Source of the DNA: Verrucomicrobiota bacterium
Lineage (GTDB): Bacteria; Verrucomicrobiota; Verrucomicrobiia; Chthoniobacterales; Terrimicrobiaceae
Assembly (NCBI GenBank): GCA_026398285.1
Contig: JAPLTI010000237.1
Span: forward strand, 1 to 6,681
Reading direction: 5' to 3'
Length of the DNA stretch: 6,681 nucleotides
Positions 6,681-6,681 of the stretch are shown here, one piece after another. Below the pieces are notes generated by a model that did not search any database, was not told the DNA's origin, and worked only from the letters and a program-made list of their open reading frames with translations. Position numbers and translations under genes: made by a program. How positions within the stretch are numbered: position 1 is the stretch's first letter; each line of letters opens with the position of its first letter.

Positions 6681-6681
6681 G

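Noticed and set aside
1..6681. CRISPR arrays, tRNA or rRNA genes, insertion sequences, attachment sites
   Set aside because: No spaced repeats, cloverleaf-like segments, transposase frames or terminal inverted repeats were seen. The window is almost entirely occupied by seven coding regions.

Overview
The window is one continuous minus-strand gene block. Nothing on the plus strand looks like a real gene. Read in transcription order (from the high-coordinate end) it holds the C-terminal two thirds of valyl-tRNA synthetase (valS, 6680 to 4914), a 95-base spacer, and then six tightly packed genes: a small single-pass membrane protein (4818-4465), a CnrX-like periplasmic metal sensor (4468-4016), an ECF sigma factor (4009-3449), a CzcC/CnrC-like outer-membrane channel (3415-2150), an RND periplasmic adaptor (2153-1116) and the N-terminal 375 codons of a heavy-metal RND permease (1126 to 1, leaving the window).

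This gene order is the same as the cobalt/nickel resistance locus cnrYXHCBA of Cupriavidus metallidurans: regulators Y, X and H, then channel C, adaptor B and pump A. By analogy, X would sense a divalent metal in the periplasm, Y (with X) would hold sigma factor H at the membrane, and release of H would switch on the C-B-A efflux pump. The junctions Y-X, C-B and B-A overlap by 4, 4 and 11 bases, and X-H are 6 bases apart, so the six genes are very probably co-transcribed and largely translationally coupled. The transported metal cannot be assigned, because the diagnostic transmembrane segment of the permease lies outside the window.

The organism cannot be named. The style of the ValRS and of the adaptor and small membrane protein is most like what I remember from Verrucomicrobiota. 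That is an impression from memory, not a search result.

The points most worth a second look are: the sensor keeps the CnrX metal ligands H42, H46, E63 and H119 at the same residue numbers but has Leu where CnrX has Met123; the adaptor has no alpha-helical hairpin and a shortened first lipoyl half; the adaptor ends in a His-rich stretch and a C-terminal membrane helix; and the putative anti-sigma protein has no family I recognise by sequence. Apart from the 95-base spacer there is no gene-free stretch of note. I saw no tRNA, rRNA, CRISPR array, insertion sequence or long repeat.
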